Part shown: positions 6,663 to 14,672 of the stretch, one piece after another
Layout of the letters: each line of letters starts with the position of its first letter
Position numbering within the stretch: position 1 is the first letter of the stretch
Assembly (NCBI GenBank): GCA_030018805.1
Contig: JASEHL010000004.1
Span: 1 to 43,950 of the forward strand
Reading direction: 5' to 3'
Length of the DNA stretch: 43,950 nucleotides
DNA from: Patescibacteria group bacterium
GTDB taxonomy: Bacteria; Patescibacteriota; Minisyncoccia; Moranbacterales; UBA11712
Program-made: the position numbers and the translations under genes
Notes under the pieces: model-generated
The model's database searches: none
What the model was told of the DNA's origin: nothing
What the model saw: the letters and a program-made list of their open reading frames with translations, nothing else

Positions 6663-7669
6663 TTATTTGAATTATTGATTACTTCTTTGGCCGCTTCCCA
6701 AATTTCGGGATGGTTGTGTTTGGTTTTGAGCCAATACCACCATTCCGCGCCCCAAAGGTAATTTTCCGGAAAGCCGACTCGTTTCGCGTATTCAATATTT
6801 TCGCGAAACTGGGCGAGGCTCATCGATTTTTTCTGTTCTTCGAGCGTCAAATCATAAATCAGCTTCGGTCCCCAGGGTTCGGCCTGAAGTTCCGAGACAA
6901 CAATTGGTTTTCCCGGATAAAAAAGATGGACAATATTGGCTTTCAGCCAGAAAAATTTCGGCGGAAGAGGATATTTGAAATACCCGATCGGGTCCTTATA
7001 AATTATCCGATACATCGTCGTCCCGAAAATATCGGCTCGCTTGGCCGCCCGCACCCAAATGGATAGCTCTCCGCTGTCCGTCACCATTATTTTGTGATTC
7101 GGATCTATTCGTCGAACTATGCCAATCCCTTCGTCAAGAAATCCCTTGTCGGTTGTGGTGCATTTGCCGAACGGCAGAAATGGTTCGTTATCCACCTGCC
7201 ACAAATATAAATTCGGAATGTCTTTGTAGCGCTCAACTTCTTTTCGCATCACCGCCAATATTTTTTCCTGTTTTTCTTGTTCCGGCAGCTTGTCCGCCCA
7301 AAAAGGCGCGTGGCATTCCGGCCAGCGGGGAAGTTTGCGTCCAATGACCAAAATTAACTCCACATTCCGTTTCTTCGCCTCTTCAATCATCCAATCATAA
7401 TCATCGAAGCTGTATTTTCCCGGCTCCGGCTCAACATCCTGCCAATAAATTGGAAGGCGCATTCTTTCCACTTTGAGGTCATCAATGGTCGCGAGATAAA
7501 CTTCCCGCCAGTCAAGCCCCATTTCGGTCGCGAACATTTTTGAAAAAGCGACGCCCCATTTTATATCATCCGAATTTTCAACAAGACCGGTGGGTTTTCG
7601 GACAAGCCAAAAAAATCCGGCGACCAGCGCTACAAGAAGCAGAATATATATTTTTCTTTTCATTTTCAT
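6659..7669 (-). CDS. Membrane-anchored glycoside hydrolase-like TIM barrel
   Basis: The product starts MKMKRKIYILLLVALVAGFFW, an uncleaved membrane anchor or signal. The rest resembles clan GH-A glycosidases: DWMIEEAKKRNVELILVIG for a barrel strand, WQVDNEPF with the acid/base Glu after Asn (NEP), and IVVSELQAEPW with the likely nucleophile Glu. It would act outside the membrane on a glycan or glycoside. The precise GH family cannot be assigned by eye. I start it at 7669 rather than the track start at 7684, because the latter lies inside a 36-bp palindrome. It is in the same operon as the GH1 enzyme, transporter and kinase. Confidence 0.75.
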   Translation of the reverse strand: MKMKRKIYILLLVALVAGFFWLVRKPTGLVENSDDIKWGVAFSKMFATEMGLDWREVYLATIDDLKVERMRLPIYWQDVEPEPGKYSFDDYDWMIEEAKKRNVELILVIGRKLPRWPECHAPFWADKLPEQEKQEKILAVMRKEVERYKDIPNLYLWQVDNEPFLPFGKCTTTDKGFLDEGIGIVRRIDPNHKIMVTDSGELSIWVRAAKRADIFGTTMYRIIYKDPIGYFKYPLPPKFFWLKANIVHLFYPGKPIVVSELQAEPWGPKLIYDLTLEEQKKSMSLAQFRENIEYAKRVGFPENYLWGAEWWYWLKTKHNHPEIWEAAKEVINNSNK

Positions 7670-7679
7670 AAAATCTCTC

Positions 7680-7715
7680 AACATTCAATGTTAGGAGCTC
7701 CTAACATTGAATGTT
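7680..7715. repeat. Perfect 36-bp palindrome between operon genes
   Basis: AACATTCAATGTTAGGAG followed by its exact reverse complement. It fills the junction between the EamA-type gene and the glycosidase-like gene. Related hairpins with TAGG..CCTAACATTGAATGTT are at 41127-41172. Confidence 0.8.
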
Positions 7716-7719
7716 TGGA

Positions 7720-8622
7720 TCATTTGAAAATCACCAGTAGCGTTCCCAGAGCCACCGCCAGGATTCCGGCCGTCTTTGCCAGAATATTGAGAACCGAATA
7801 TCTTTCGATAAAAATGTCTTTAAGATAAAACGACAAAACCAGCGCGAAAACGAACGTCAAAAGATATTGGACTGAAACGAACGAACTGATGACCGCCACG
7901 CTCCCAAGCGCGATGCTGTAGTTCACGAACAAGGTCCCCAGTCCGGCGGTGGCTTTGGCGGCAATCGTTCCGCCGAGATTTTCAATGTTTTCTCGGCCTT
8001 TTCTTTTTTTGATGTTCTCAAAGACGGATTGGCGGAATTGCGGGACAAGAAGCGAGCCGAGTGCCGCGAAGAGAATCCCGCCGCGGCTCACGACGTATCC
8101 GCTCACGAACGCCTGGTGATTATATCCGTATTTCAAAAGCACCATTGAAAAAGCGGCCAGGATTCCGGCCAGCGCCGCCCCGCGCCAGTGAGAAAAAAAC
8201 CTTGAAGCGTAGAATTTATAAGAAATAATCACTCCGCCGGCGAGAAGAAAGAGGATACCGATGATTTCGCGCACCGAAAAAGCATCACCCAGCATCAGGC
8301 TTGCGAAAATCGTCGTAAAAACGGTCGATGTCGCGCCGAACAAAATGTACACGCGCGAAGTCGAAGACCGCAGGAGCGAGCGAAAGAGAAAGGCCAACGA
8401 CAGGAAAAATATTATTCCCGATAGAAAGGAAATTAAAAAGGGAATCACGCCGAACCATTTGAGTCCGAAGGGAGCGAATCCGAGACTGAAAACGGAAAAA
8501 ATTCCGACATAGAAGCTGTAAAGCTGCCAGCTTTTCATCCGGCCAGCGATGATGTACTTGCTCATCACCGCCTCAACGGCGAGCAACATATAGCCCACGA
8601 TTGTGATTGCGATCCAGTTCAT
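7720..8622 (-). CDS. EamA/DMT-superfamily transporter
   Basis: The 300-residue product has about ten hydrophobic segments in two similar halves (for example FLISFLSGIIFFLSLAFLFRSL and VAVISSFVSVQYLLTFVFAL). This is the arrangement of drug/metabolite transporters of the EamA type, which move small metabolites across the inner membrane. The substrate is not known. Its place between a beta-glucosidase gene and a sugar kinase gene suggests a sugar or glycoside, by inference only. It starts at the ATG at 8622; the promoter, if separate from the upstream gene, is not clear. Confidence 0.82.
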   Translation of the reverse strand: MNWIAITIVGYMLLAVEAVMSKYIIAGRMKSWQLYSFYVGIFSVFSLGFAPFGLKWFGVIPFLISFLSGIIFFLSLAFLFRSLLRSSTSRVYILFGATSTVFTTIFASLMLGDAFSVREIIGILFLLAGGVIISYKFYASRFFSHWRGAALAGILAAFSMVLLKYGYNHQAFVSGYVVSRGGILFAALGSLLVPQFRQSVFENIKKRKGRENIENLGGTIAAKATAGLGTLFVNYSIALGSVAVISSFVSVQYLLTFVFALVLSFYLKDIFIERYSVLNILAKTAGILAVALGTLLVIFK

Positions 8623-8664
8623 TTTATTTTTATATTCTCAAATTTATACTTCCTTGATTATCTC

Positions 8665-8698
8665 ATTGCTAAATATTGCTATAGCAATATTTAGCAAT
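8665..8698. repeat. Perfect 34-bp palindrome between GH1 and transporter genes
   Basis: ATTGCTAAATATTGCTA followed by its exact reverse complement. On the minus strand it lies between the GH1 stop and the transporter start. No T run follows, so a plain terminator is not the obvious reading. Confidence 0.8.
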
Positions 8699-8718
8699 AG
8701 ACGTCTGCCTATAAAAAT

Positions 8719-9990
8719 TCACAAGTTTACCGCATTCTCTTTGCATATTTTCGCGTATTCCCAAGCGCTCGGGCGAATTTTGCGTTCAAGAGTCTTGTAG
8801 TCCATCTCAACCAAACCGAACCGCGGCCAAAAACCCTTATCCCATTCGAAATTATCGAGAAGGGACCAGTGAAAATATCCGCGGACATCCACACCTTCTT
8901 GAATAGCCTTGTGGATCCAGCGCAAATGGTCTTTGATAAATTTTTCGCGTTTTTTGTCTTTCGCGTCGGCGAGACCGTTTTCGAGAATATATATTGGAAA
9001 GCTGTATCTTTTATTTATTTCTTTGAGTAGATAATAAATTCCTTTTGGAAATACTTCCCAGCCTAAGTCTGTAAGTTCTTTATTTTCATTTATCATTCTT
9101 CTAGGAAATTTCAAACGAAAGCGGAAATAATACTGCAGAGCAATAAAATCATTTTTATTCTTTGAAAGACCGTAGAAAATCCAATTGCCGAAATATCCGG
9201 CTACCCGCACCACTAAACTGTCCAGTGTGGAATTTCTTCCGTACGGCTCGAAATATTTTATGTGGTTGGCAAAACCAATCTGATTTTTTTCTGAAATTTC
9301 CTTGATATACCTGTAGGACAAGTTATGCGCTCCCATCATTTTCTTATATACCCGCCAAGCAAGCCATAAATTTTTCTTTTCCGGCGGCCTGATTCCCTCG
9401 ATGTAGCTATGGCTGATTACCACACTGGGTTCATTGAGCGTAACCCAAAACTTACAGATATCGCCCAAATTCTTTACGATATATCGTGAATATCTCGCAA
9501 AATATTCAGGAAATCTTTTATTTAAAATTCCCTTTTTTTCCGCAAGCCATAGTGGCAAAGTATAATGCCATAAGCATACAAACGGTTCCATGCCCCGCTC
9601 TCGGATAGCTTGGATAACTTTCCGGTAGTGCTCGATTTCCCGCTCGTCGAATTTTCCTTCCTCTGGTTCAATTCTCGACCATTCGATAGAAATACGAAAT
9701 GCGTTGAGACCGAGGGATTTGGCGATGTCGAGATCTTCTTCGTAACGATTGTAGTGGTCGCAGGCCCGGCCGGAAACATAATTTTGCGGATCGAACATTT
9801 CGGGAAATTTTTCCTGTTGCCATTCTTGCCATTTGTTTTTGGCTTCGCTCGCGAGATGTTCGGCGTTTTTCTTTTCCCACTCGCTCCAATCGTTCACGTT
9901 TCCGCCTTCAACCTGGTGGGCCGAAGTCGCCGCGCCCCACAAAAAACCTTTCGGGAATTCTATTTTTCTTTCTTTTCCTTCCATAGGCAT
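8719..9990 (-). CDS. Glycoside hydrolase family 1 beta-glucosidase/beta-glycosidase
   Basis: The 423-residue product shows the GH1 hallmarks: FLWGAATSAHQVEGG near the N-terminus, RISIEWSRIEPEEG, FWVTLNEPSV with acid/base Glu187, YILENGLAD with the nucleophile Glu, and HWSLLDNFEWDKGF. GH1 enzymes cleave beta-linked glucosides, galactosides or related sugars with retention. It has no signal peptide, so it acts in the cytoplasm on imported glycosides. It is the first gene of the minus-strand sugar operon, and the released hexose would feed the ROK kinase. The length is slightly below the usual 440-480 residues, with all catalytic parts present. Confidence 0.93.
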   Translation of the reverse strand: MPMEGKERKIEFPKGFLWGAATSAHQVEGGNVNDWSEWEKKNAEHLASEAKNKWQEWQQEKFPEMFDPQNYVSGRACDHYNRYEEDLDIAKSLGLNAFRISIEWSRIEPEEGKFDEREIEHYRKVIQAIRERGMEPFVCLWHYTLPLWLAEKKGILNKRFPEYFARYSRYIVKNLGDICKFWVTLNEPSVVISHSYIEGIRPPEKKNLWLAWRVYKKMMGAHNLSYRYIKEISEKNQIGFANHIKYFEPYGRNSTLDSLVVRVAGYFGNWIFYGLSKNKNDFIALQYYFRFRLKFPRRMINENKELTDLGWEVFPKGIYYLLKEINKRYSFPIYILENGLADAKDKKREKFIKDHLRWIHKAIQEGVDVRGYFHWSLLDNFEWDKGFWPRFGLVEMDYKTLERKIRPSAWEYAKICKENAVNL

Positions 9991-10012
9991 ATTTTATCAT
10001 AAACGGGGGCGG

Positions 10013-10042
10013 TTAGATATACACGGGAATATTTGCTATAAT
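10013..10042 (+). promoter_or_regulatory. Promoter for the 10085 gene
   Basis: TATAAT at 10037-10042 with a weak TTAGAT 18 bases upstream. A strong GGAGGGGG ribosome site lies at about 10068-10075. Confidence 0.55.
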
Positions 10043-10084
10043 AATTTCATTGATCATGCAATTTATCGGAGGGGGATAAAAACC

Positions 10085-11068
10085 ATGCAAAAACAAAAAA
10101 CAAAACCTTTTTTCGAGAAATTGGTTTCTCCAATCAAGCATCTTCTTGACCACAAGCACGAGCCTCTTCTTCACACAATTGAATGGGTGTTCGTGCTTCT
10201 GGCTTTTTTTGTCATCGGCCTCACTGTCATATATCACGAGCGCGTGACAATGTTTTTCGAAGAGGGAAAATTATTTCCGTCCGGAAGCAAAGAAGCTCTG
10301 ATCCAGACTCTCGAAGAGCAGGAAATGTTCACGGGGGAAGTGTTGCCCGAGCCGATTGACACGACAGCCTGGGACACCTACCAGAACAAATGGTATGGCT
10401 TTGAAATCCAGCATCCCGATTCTTGGAAAAACAACACGCAATACAAAACGGCCACCGAAAAAAGCGCTGTCTATGAAACGATTTATAAATTTCGAAAAGA
10501 CGGTGACGACGCAAGCGACACTTTCGAAGGATACGACGTGAAAATATATCCGGTGAAAAAAGTGAAAAGCCTTGAAAATACGAACGATGTCCACATGAAA
10601 GATGGGGCGCCGGAAGATAAAAGCGAATGCCGGCTATCCGAAGAGATGAACTTTGGTCCCGAAGGCTACTATTTTCAAAAAGTGAGCATCAAAGAAAATA
10701 ATCCATGTTTTGAGCCAGCCTATTTTTACAGCCTTACAAAAGGAGATTATATCTACAACATTGTTCCGGCTGTCGGGGAAAGTGGAGAAAGATTTTCCGA
10801 TCCGGAAAAGGAAACAACCCGGATGTTTCCCGAATACAAAGAAGCTGTTTTGGATTTCAAATTTATTCCTATCGTTAGGCCCAAGCCGAAATCAAATCCG
10901 AAAATCACCGCCAAAAGGCCGGTTTCGGCCAAAGTAGCGGGCGGAAAACTCGTCTGCGCCAAGAAAAATGACAAGCCGCGCAAAAGCAAGCAAAACAAGC
11001 CAGGGCATCTGGATCTGGAATGTTGTCTTGACCCGGACGAAACGCCCAATCCCTGGTGCGCATACTAA
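10085..11068 (+). CDS. Membrane-anchored exported protein, PsbP-like fold possible
   Basis: The track ORF begins at 9833, but the real start is the ATG at 10085, preceded by GGAGGGGG and a TATAAT promoter. The 327-residue product has a cytoplasmic basic N-terminus and one transmembrane segment (WVFVLLAFFVIGLTVIY, about residues 35-52), then an outer domain. The stretch YGFEIQHPDSWKNN resembles the start of PsbP/lipoprotein-like domains that begin with a phrase of the type GFEIQYPxxW. The C-terminal part is rich in Lys and Pro and contains four Cys (LVCAKK, ECCLDP, PWCAY). No function can be stated. Gene 11102 follows after 33 bases. Confidence 0.7.
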   Translation: MQKQKTKPFFEKLVSPIKHLLDHKHEPLLHTIEWVFVLLAFFVIGLTVIYHERVTMFFEEGKLFPSGSKEALIQTLEEQEMFTGEVLPEPIDTTAWDTYQNKWYGFEIQHPDSWKNNTQYKTATEKSAVYETIYKFRKDGDDASDTFEGYDVKIYPVKKVKSLENTNDVHMKDGAPEDKSECRLSEEMNFGPEGYYFQKVSIKENNPCFEPAYFYSLTKGDYIYNIVPAVGESGERFSDPEKETTRMFPEYKEAVLDFKFIPIVRPKPKSNPKITAKRPVSAKVAGGKLVCAKKNDKPRKSKQNKPGHLDLECCLDPDETPNPWCAY

Positions 11069-11101
11069 AATTTCAAAGTTCAAAATTTAAATTTCAAAAC
11101 T

Positions 11102-11845
11102 ATGAAAACAAAAAACAAAATTGGAGCGGAGAAAAAAAAGAATATTGAAAATCCGGAAAAAAGCGGCGGGAACAAAGCGCTATGGTGGATTCTTGGCGGA
11201 TGTCTGGCACTGCTCGTTATTTTCGGCCTTGTACTCGGAGGAATCGCCTACTGGAGCTACAAAAAAGTGAAAAAGGAAATCAAAGAAAACAAGCCAAAAT
11301 TGGAGCAGCTTCAAAATCAGATGGAAAAAACAAAAGAGGATTCGGAAAAATTCAAAGAACAAGTGGAATCAACTTTTGAAGAAGAACCTCAAACTGTTTC
11401 GCCAAGCGGCGGCGACGCGGGAGTGCTTCCTGAAAACAGCGAAAGGCAGATGGGGTACATCAAGAAAGTTTATGAAAAAGGCGGAAAGAGTTATCTCAAT
11501 ATCGACTACATCCAGTGGCTCACGGGCGACGCGGCCGAGAAAGCGATGAGGGAAGACGGCGAATGTCCCAAGACGGGCGAGTGCATAGTGCTCAACGACT
11601 ACTACATCCGCAACGTCAATCCGCTCATCCGCACTTTTGAAATTAATCCGGCCGCGAAGATTTTCATGCAAACCTACAGCATCGGAGAAGCCGGCGGCGA
11701 CATCAGCTGGAACCAGCCGATCACTTATGCCGAGTTTAAAAGTATTTTCACGACTAATGCCAAACCGCGTCTCAAAAACGTGCCCTATATTGTCGAAATT
11801 CAAAACCAGAAAATTGTGAAAATCACCGAGCAGTATATTCCATAG
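11102..11845 (+). CDS. Unrecognised single-pass membrane protein with coiled coil
   Basis: The 247-residue product has a Lys-rich cytoplasmic tail, one transmembrane segment (ALWWILGGCLALLVIFGLVL, about residues 26-45), a predicted coiled coil (VKKEIKENKPKLEQLQNQME and on, about 55-90) and an outer domain of about 140 residues with a Cys pair in ECPKTGECIVLND. Part of the outer domain (SYLNIDYIQWLTGDAAEKAM) recalls small exported proteins seen in gammaproteobacteria and firmicutes, but I do not assign a family. It is in tandem with the 10085 gene, also a single-pass exported protein, and ends at a clear terminator. Confidence 0.7.
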   Translation: MKTKNKIGAEKKKNIENPEKSGGNKALWWILGGCLALLVIFGLVLGGIAYWSYKKVKKEIKENKPKLEQLQNQMEKTKEDSEKFKEQVESTFEEEPQTVSPSGGDAGVLPENSERQMGYIKKVYEKGGKSYLNIDYIQWLTGDAAEKAMREDGECPKTGECIVLNDYYIRNVNPLIRTFEINPAAKIFMQTYSIGEAGGDISWNQPITYAEFKSIFTTNAKPRLKNVPYIVEIQNQKIVKITEQYIP

Positions 11846-11870
11846 AGAAATATTCGCGGGATAAATCAGA

Positions 11871-11905
11871 AAAAACACTCCTCTCGCGCATCGGGGTGTT
11901 TTTTT
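11871..11905 (+). terminator. Terminator after the 10085-11845 pair
   Basis: AAACACTCC pairs with GGGGTGTTT (one G-T pair), followed by a T run. Confidence 0.8.
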
Positions 11906-11954
11906 GCAGCTGATGTGCTAAGATTTTATAAAGCCCTAAAAAAACGAAACAGAA

Positions 11955-13241
11955 ATGATAACGAAAGTACTAAAATACCGATATATAAAGGATAATTTGA
12001 TAATGATGATCGGCACGGTGCTCGGAGGACTGCTGGGGTATTTTTTTCATTTTTTTGTCGCCAGAATCCTTTCTGTTTCGGAATACGGCGAGATGCAAAG
12101 CGTTTTTGCCTTCGTGGCGGTGGCGGGCATCTTTGCTTCGGGGTTTTCCTATTTCGTCATAAAATATTCATCCCTATTCGCGGCCGAAAAAGATTACTTG
12201 GCCAACGCTCAATTTATCGCCTACCTCAACAAAAAACTTTTCGGTATCGTCGCTATCATTTCGCTCTTGCTCTTTGCCTTGAGCCCGCTCGTGAAAAAAA
12301 TTCTTCACCTGTCTGACATGTGGGGGATCACAGCCGGGATATTGGCCGTGATTTTCTCTGTAGCCGCGGTCGTTTTTCAAGAGACTCTTCGGGCTTGGCA
12401 AAAATTTCTCGCGCTTACGGTTGTGGGAGTGCTCGCGGCTTCCTCAAAACTCATTTTCGGATACGGGTTCGCGGTTTTTTTCGGAAAATCCTCGCCGGTC
12501 GTTTTTTCTCTCGCGATTTCGACTCTTTTGGGATGGATGATCGCCGCATATTTTTGGAAAAGAATGAAAAGAGCGAATCTTTCCCAAATCAAGAAAAACC
12601 GGGAAGAATATATATCCAGAAAAAAAATCTGGAAAAACGCGATTCAAATATTTTTCTTTTCCCTGATGGTTGCTCTCGTTATGAATGCCGACGTGCTTCT
12701 GGTGAAAAACTTGACCACTTCAGAGCTCACTGGATATTACGGCGCTCTCTCTGTTTTGGGGAAAATCGTTCTTTGGCTGAACTTGTCGATAGTAAGCGTC
12801 GCTCTGCCGCGGGCCTGCGCTGACGGCCACCGGGGAGAACAGCTTCATTCCAGGATATTTCTTTTTTCTCTCGCCATGATGCTCACCATGGGGGGAAGCT
12901 TGATTCTGGCCTATTTTCTTGTTCCTCAAAATATAGTCGGTCTCCTTTTTGGCGGTAAATATATTTTCGTTTCGGGAAATCTCTGGCTTTTTGGGCTGAT
13001 GTCGCTCGTTATGTCCTTTCTCAAATTTGAATCGGACCTGGCTTTCGCGCGGCATGATTTCCGGATAAATTATCTTCTTTTTCTCACGGTGGTTGTCATG
13101 GCTGCCGCAATATTCCGGCATCACGGCAACTTGGGCGAAATCGCGGTTTGGGTAAGCGCGTCGCTTCTTCTGGGGTATTTTCTGGCCGCTTTCCTCAATT
13201 TTTCAAACAGAAAGAGAAAAATTATCGAGCCGATAATTTGA
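11955..13241 (+). CDS. Polysaccharide/oligosaccharide flippase (MOP superfamily, Wzx-like)
   Basis: The 428-residue product has twelve or more hydrophobic segments. The N-terminus (MMIGTVLGGLLGYFFHFFVARILSVSEYGEMQSVFAFVAVAG) is typical of Wzx-type flippases: a first helix, then an R-x-L-S-x-x-E-Y-G motif. These proteins move lipid-linked glycans across the inner membrane. The following GT2 gene starts four bases after the stop codon, so the two are probably one unit for making and exporting a surface glycan. The substrate is unknown. Confidence 0.85.
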   Translation: MITKVLKYRYIKDNLIMMIGTVLGGLLGYFFHFFVARILSVSEYGEMQSVFAFVAVAGIFASGFSYFVIKYSSLFAAEKDYLANAQFIAYLNKKLFGIVAIISLLLFALSPLVKKILHLSDMWGITAGILAVIFSVAAVVFQETLRAWQKFLALTVVGVLAASSKLIFGYGFAVFFGKSSPVVFSLAISTLLGWMIAAYFWKRMKRANLSQIKKNREEYISRKKIWKNAIQIFFFSLMVALVMNADVLLVKNLTTSELTGYYGALSVLGKIVLWLNLSIVSVALPRACADGHRGEQLHSRIFLFSLAMMLTMGGSLILAYFLVPQNIVGLLFGGKYIFVSGNLWLFGLMSLVMSFLKFESDLAFARHDFRINYLLFLTVVVMAAAIFRHHGNLGEIAVWVSASLLLGYFLAAFLNFSNRKRKIIEPII

Positions 13242-13245
13242 CACC

Positions 13246-14223
13246 ATGATCAAATACAGCTTCGTTATCCCGGTAAAAGAAATAAACGATTATATTCGAA
13301 GCACTGTTTCGAAAATTCTTTCTCTTGAGAAAGATAATTTCGAGATTATAATTTATCCCGACGAGGCGACGGATGAAATTTGGGAAAAAACCAGGCAAAT
13401 CGCGAGCGGTCCTGTCGGTCCGGCGCAAAAGAGAAATCTCGCCATCCGGGACGCGAAAGGGGAGATTCTTGTTTTCATTGATGACGACGCTTATCCCAAA
13501 AGCGATTTTTTGAATGTTCTTGGGAAAGATTTCGAAGACGAAAATATCATAGCCGTCGGGGGGCCGGCTATGACTCCGAAAGAAAACAAATTTTGGCAAA
13601 GGGTTTCCGGGGCGACGTTTTTGAGTCCTCTTTCGGGAGGTTTTCCGGAAAGATACCGGTCTTATGGAAAAAAGAAATTTGTGGCGGATTGGCCGACTGT
13701 CAATCTATCCATCCGCAAACAGGCTTTTTCCGAGTTGGGCGGTTTTGTGGGAGATTATTGGCCGGGTGAGGATACGAAACTGGGCTATGATCTTCTGACG
13801 AAGAAAAACACCAGGATTCTCTATGATCCAGAGCTCGTTGTGTATCATCACCGGCGCGAGGGTCTCGCAAAACACGTGAAGCAAATCAGTTCCTATGGCC
13901 TCCACCGCGGATTTTTCGCCAAGAAATTTTCTGAAACGTCGCATAACTGGAGATATTTCATGCCGAGCCTTTTCGTCTTGTTTATTATCATCGGGGGCGT
14001 GGCAAGCTATTTTTCCAAAATATTTATCCAGCTTTATGTCCTCGGCTGGATAATTTATTTCGTGGCGCTTCTCAATGCTTTCTATGACATATACCGGCAC
14101 GAAAAAAATATTCTCGTGACGCTCGCCGCGTCATACTATATTTTTCTTACCCACATTTTCTACGGCCTGCGGTTTCTGCAGGGCCTGATTTTTGTGAGAA
14201 ATCTCAAGAGCAAACTTCGCTGA
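13246..14223 (+). CDS. Family 2 glycosyltransferase with C-terminal membrane segments
   Basis: The 325-residue product has a GT-A fold start (KYSFVIPVKEINDYIRSTV), a VFIDDDAYP motif (DxD metal site) at about residue 75, and a WPGEDTKLGYDL motif matching the catalytic ED region. Two to three hydrophobic stretches near the C-terminus (LFVLFIIIGGVASYF and IYFVALLNAF) would anchor it. Enzymes of this type transfer a sugar from a nucleotide donor to a lipid or glycan. Coupling to the upstream flippase suggests a shared product. The donor sugar is not inferable. Confidence 0.87.
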   Translation: MIKYSFVIPVKEINDYIRSTVSKILSLEKDNFEIIIYPDEATDEIWEKTRQIASGPVGPAQKRNLAIRDAKGEILVFIDDDAYPKSDFLNVLGKDFEDENIIAVGGPAMTPKENKFWQRVSGATFLSPLSGGFPERYRSYGKKKFVADWPTVNLSIRKQAFSELGGFVGDYWPGEDTKLGYDLLTKKNTRILYDPELVVYHHRREGLAKHVKQISSYGLHRGFFAKKFSETSHNWRYFMPSLFVLFIIIGGVASYFSKIFIQLYVLGWIIYFVALLNAFYDIYRHEKNILVTLAASYYIFLTHIFYGLRFLQGLIFVRNLKSKLR

Positions 14224-14307
14224 AAGCCGTCTTTGTTGGCAAAAAAGGCGTTTGAAACAAACAACCGCTCCAAGCGTAATATTTGATAGTGTAAGTAATG
14301 TAAACAT

Positions 14308-14577
14308 ATGATGGGAAATTATTTTGGACATATGGGAGGATTCGGTTATGGTTTTGGATTTGGGTGGATTTTTATGCTTCTTTTCTGGGTGCTCATCATT
14401 TGGGCGATTTTTGCCTTGATTCGCGGCGTTTCTGGTGTTTTCGGCCATGGCTGCTGGCATCCCCGCGATGAAAGCAAGCACAAAGAAAACAGCGCCTTGG
14501 ATATTCTCAAAGAACGCTATGCCAAGGGAGAAATTTCGAAAGATGAGTTTGAAAAGATGAAAAAAGATCTGGAATAA
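14308..14577 (+). CDS. Small SHOCT-domain membrane protein
   Basis: The 89-residue product has a Gly/Phe-rich N-terminus, one transmembrane segment ([20 protein letters not shown], about residues 17-36) and a C-terminal SHOCT motif [20 protein letters not shown]. The same final 25 residues, with few changes, end the 231-residue protein at 853-1548, so the two are paralogues differing in the exported N-terminal domain. No ribosome site is obvious before the ATG. A strong terminator follows. Function unknown; SHOCT proteins are often small membrane-linked regulators of oligomerisation. Confidence 0.75.
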   Translation: MMGNYFGHMGGFGYGFGFGWIFMLLFWVLIIWAIFALIRGVSGVFGHGCWHPRDESKHKENSALDILKERYAKGEISKDEFEKMKKDLE

Positions 14578-14601
14578 AAAAGCCGGCAAACGCTTTCTGG
14601 C

Positions 14602-14628
14602 AAAAACAGGGATAAAACCCTGTTTTTC
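14602..14628 (+). terminator. Terminator after the SHOCT gene
   Basis: AAAAACAGGG / CCCTGTTTTT, ten perfect pairs with loop ATAAAA. Confidence 0.88.
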
Positions 14629-14630
14629 AT

Positions 14631-14672
14631 TTGGCAGATACGGCGTTTTGGTGATAGGATAGGGGCAGAAAC
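14631..14672 (+). promoter_or_regulatory. Conserved promoter-like motif, copy 1, before the structured RNA
   Basis: TTGGCA (14631-14636), 18 bases, then TAGGAT (14655-14660), within the shared string GTTTTGGTGATAGGATAGGG followed by GCA. The same arrangement occurs at 15128-15163 and 15765-15799, each time directly after a terminator. The conserved bases extend past the -10 into the expected initial transcript (GGGGCA). Confidence 0.55.

Noticed and set aside
9833-10084. The 5' extension of the 10085 gene in the ORF track
   Set aside because: It overlaps the GH1 gene and its promoter region on the other strand; the real start has a strong ribosome site and a TATAAT box upstream.
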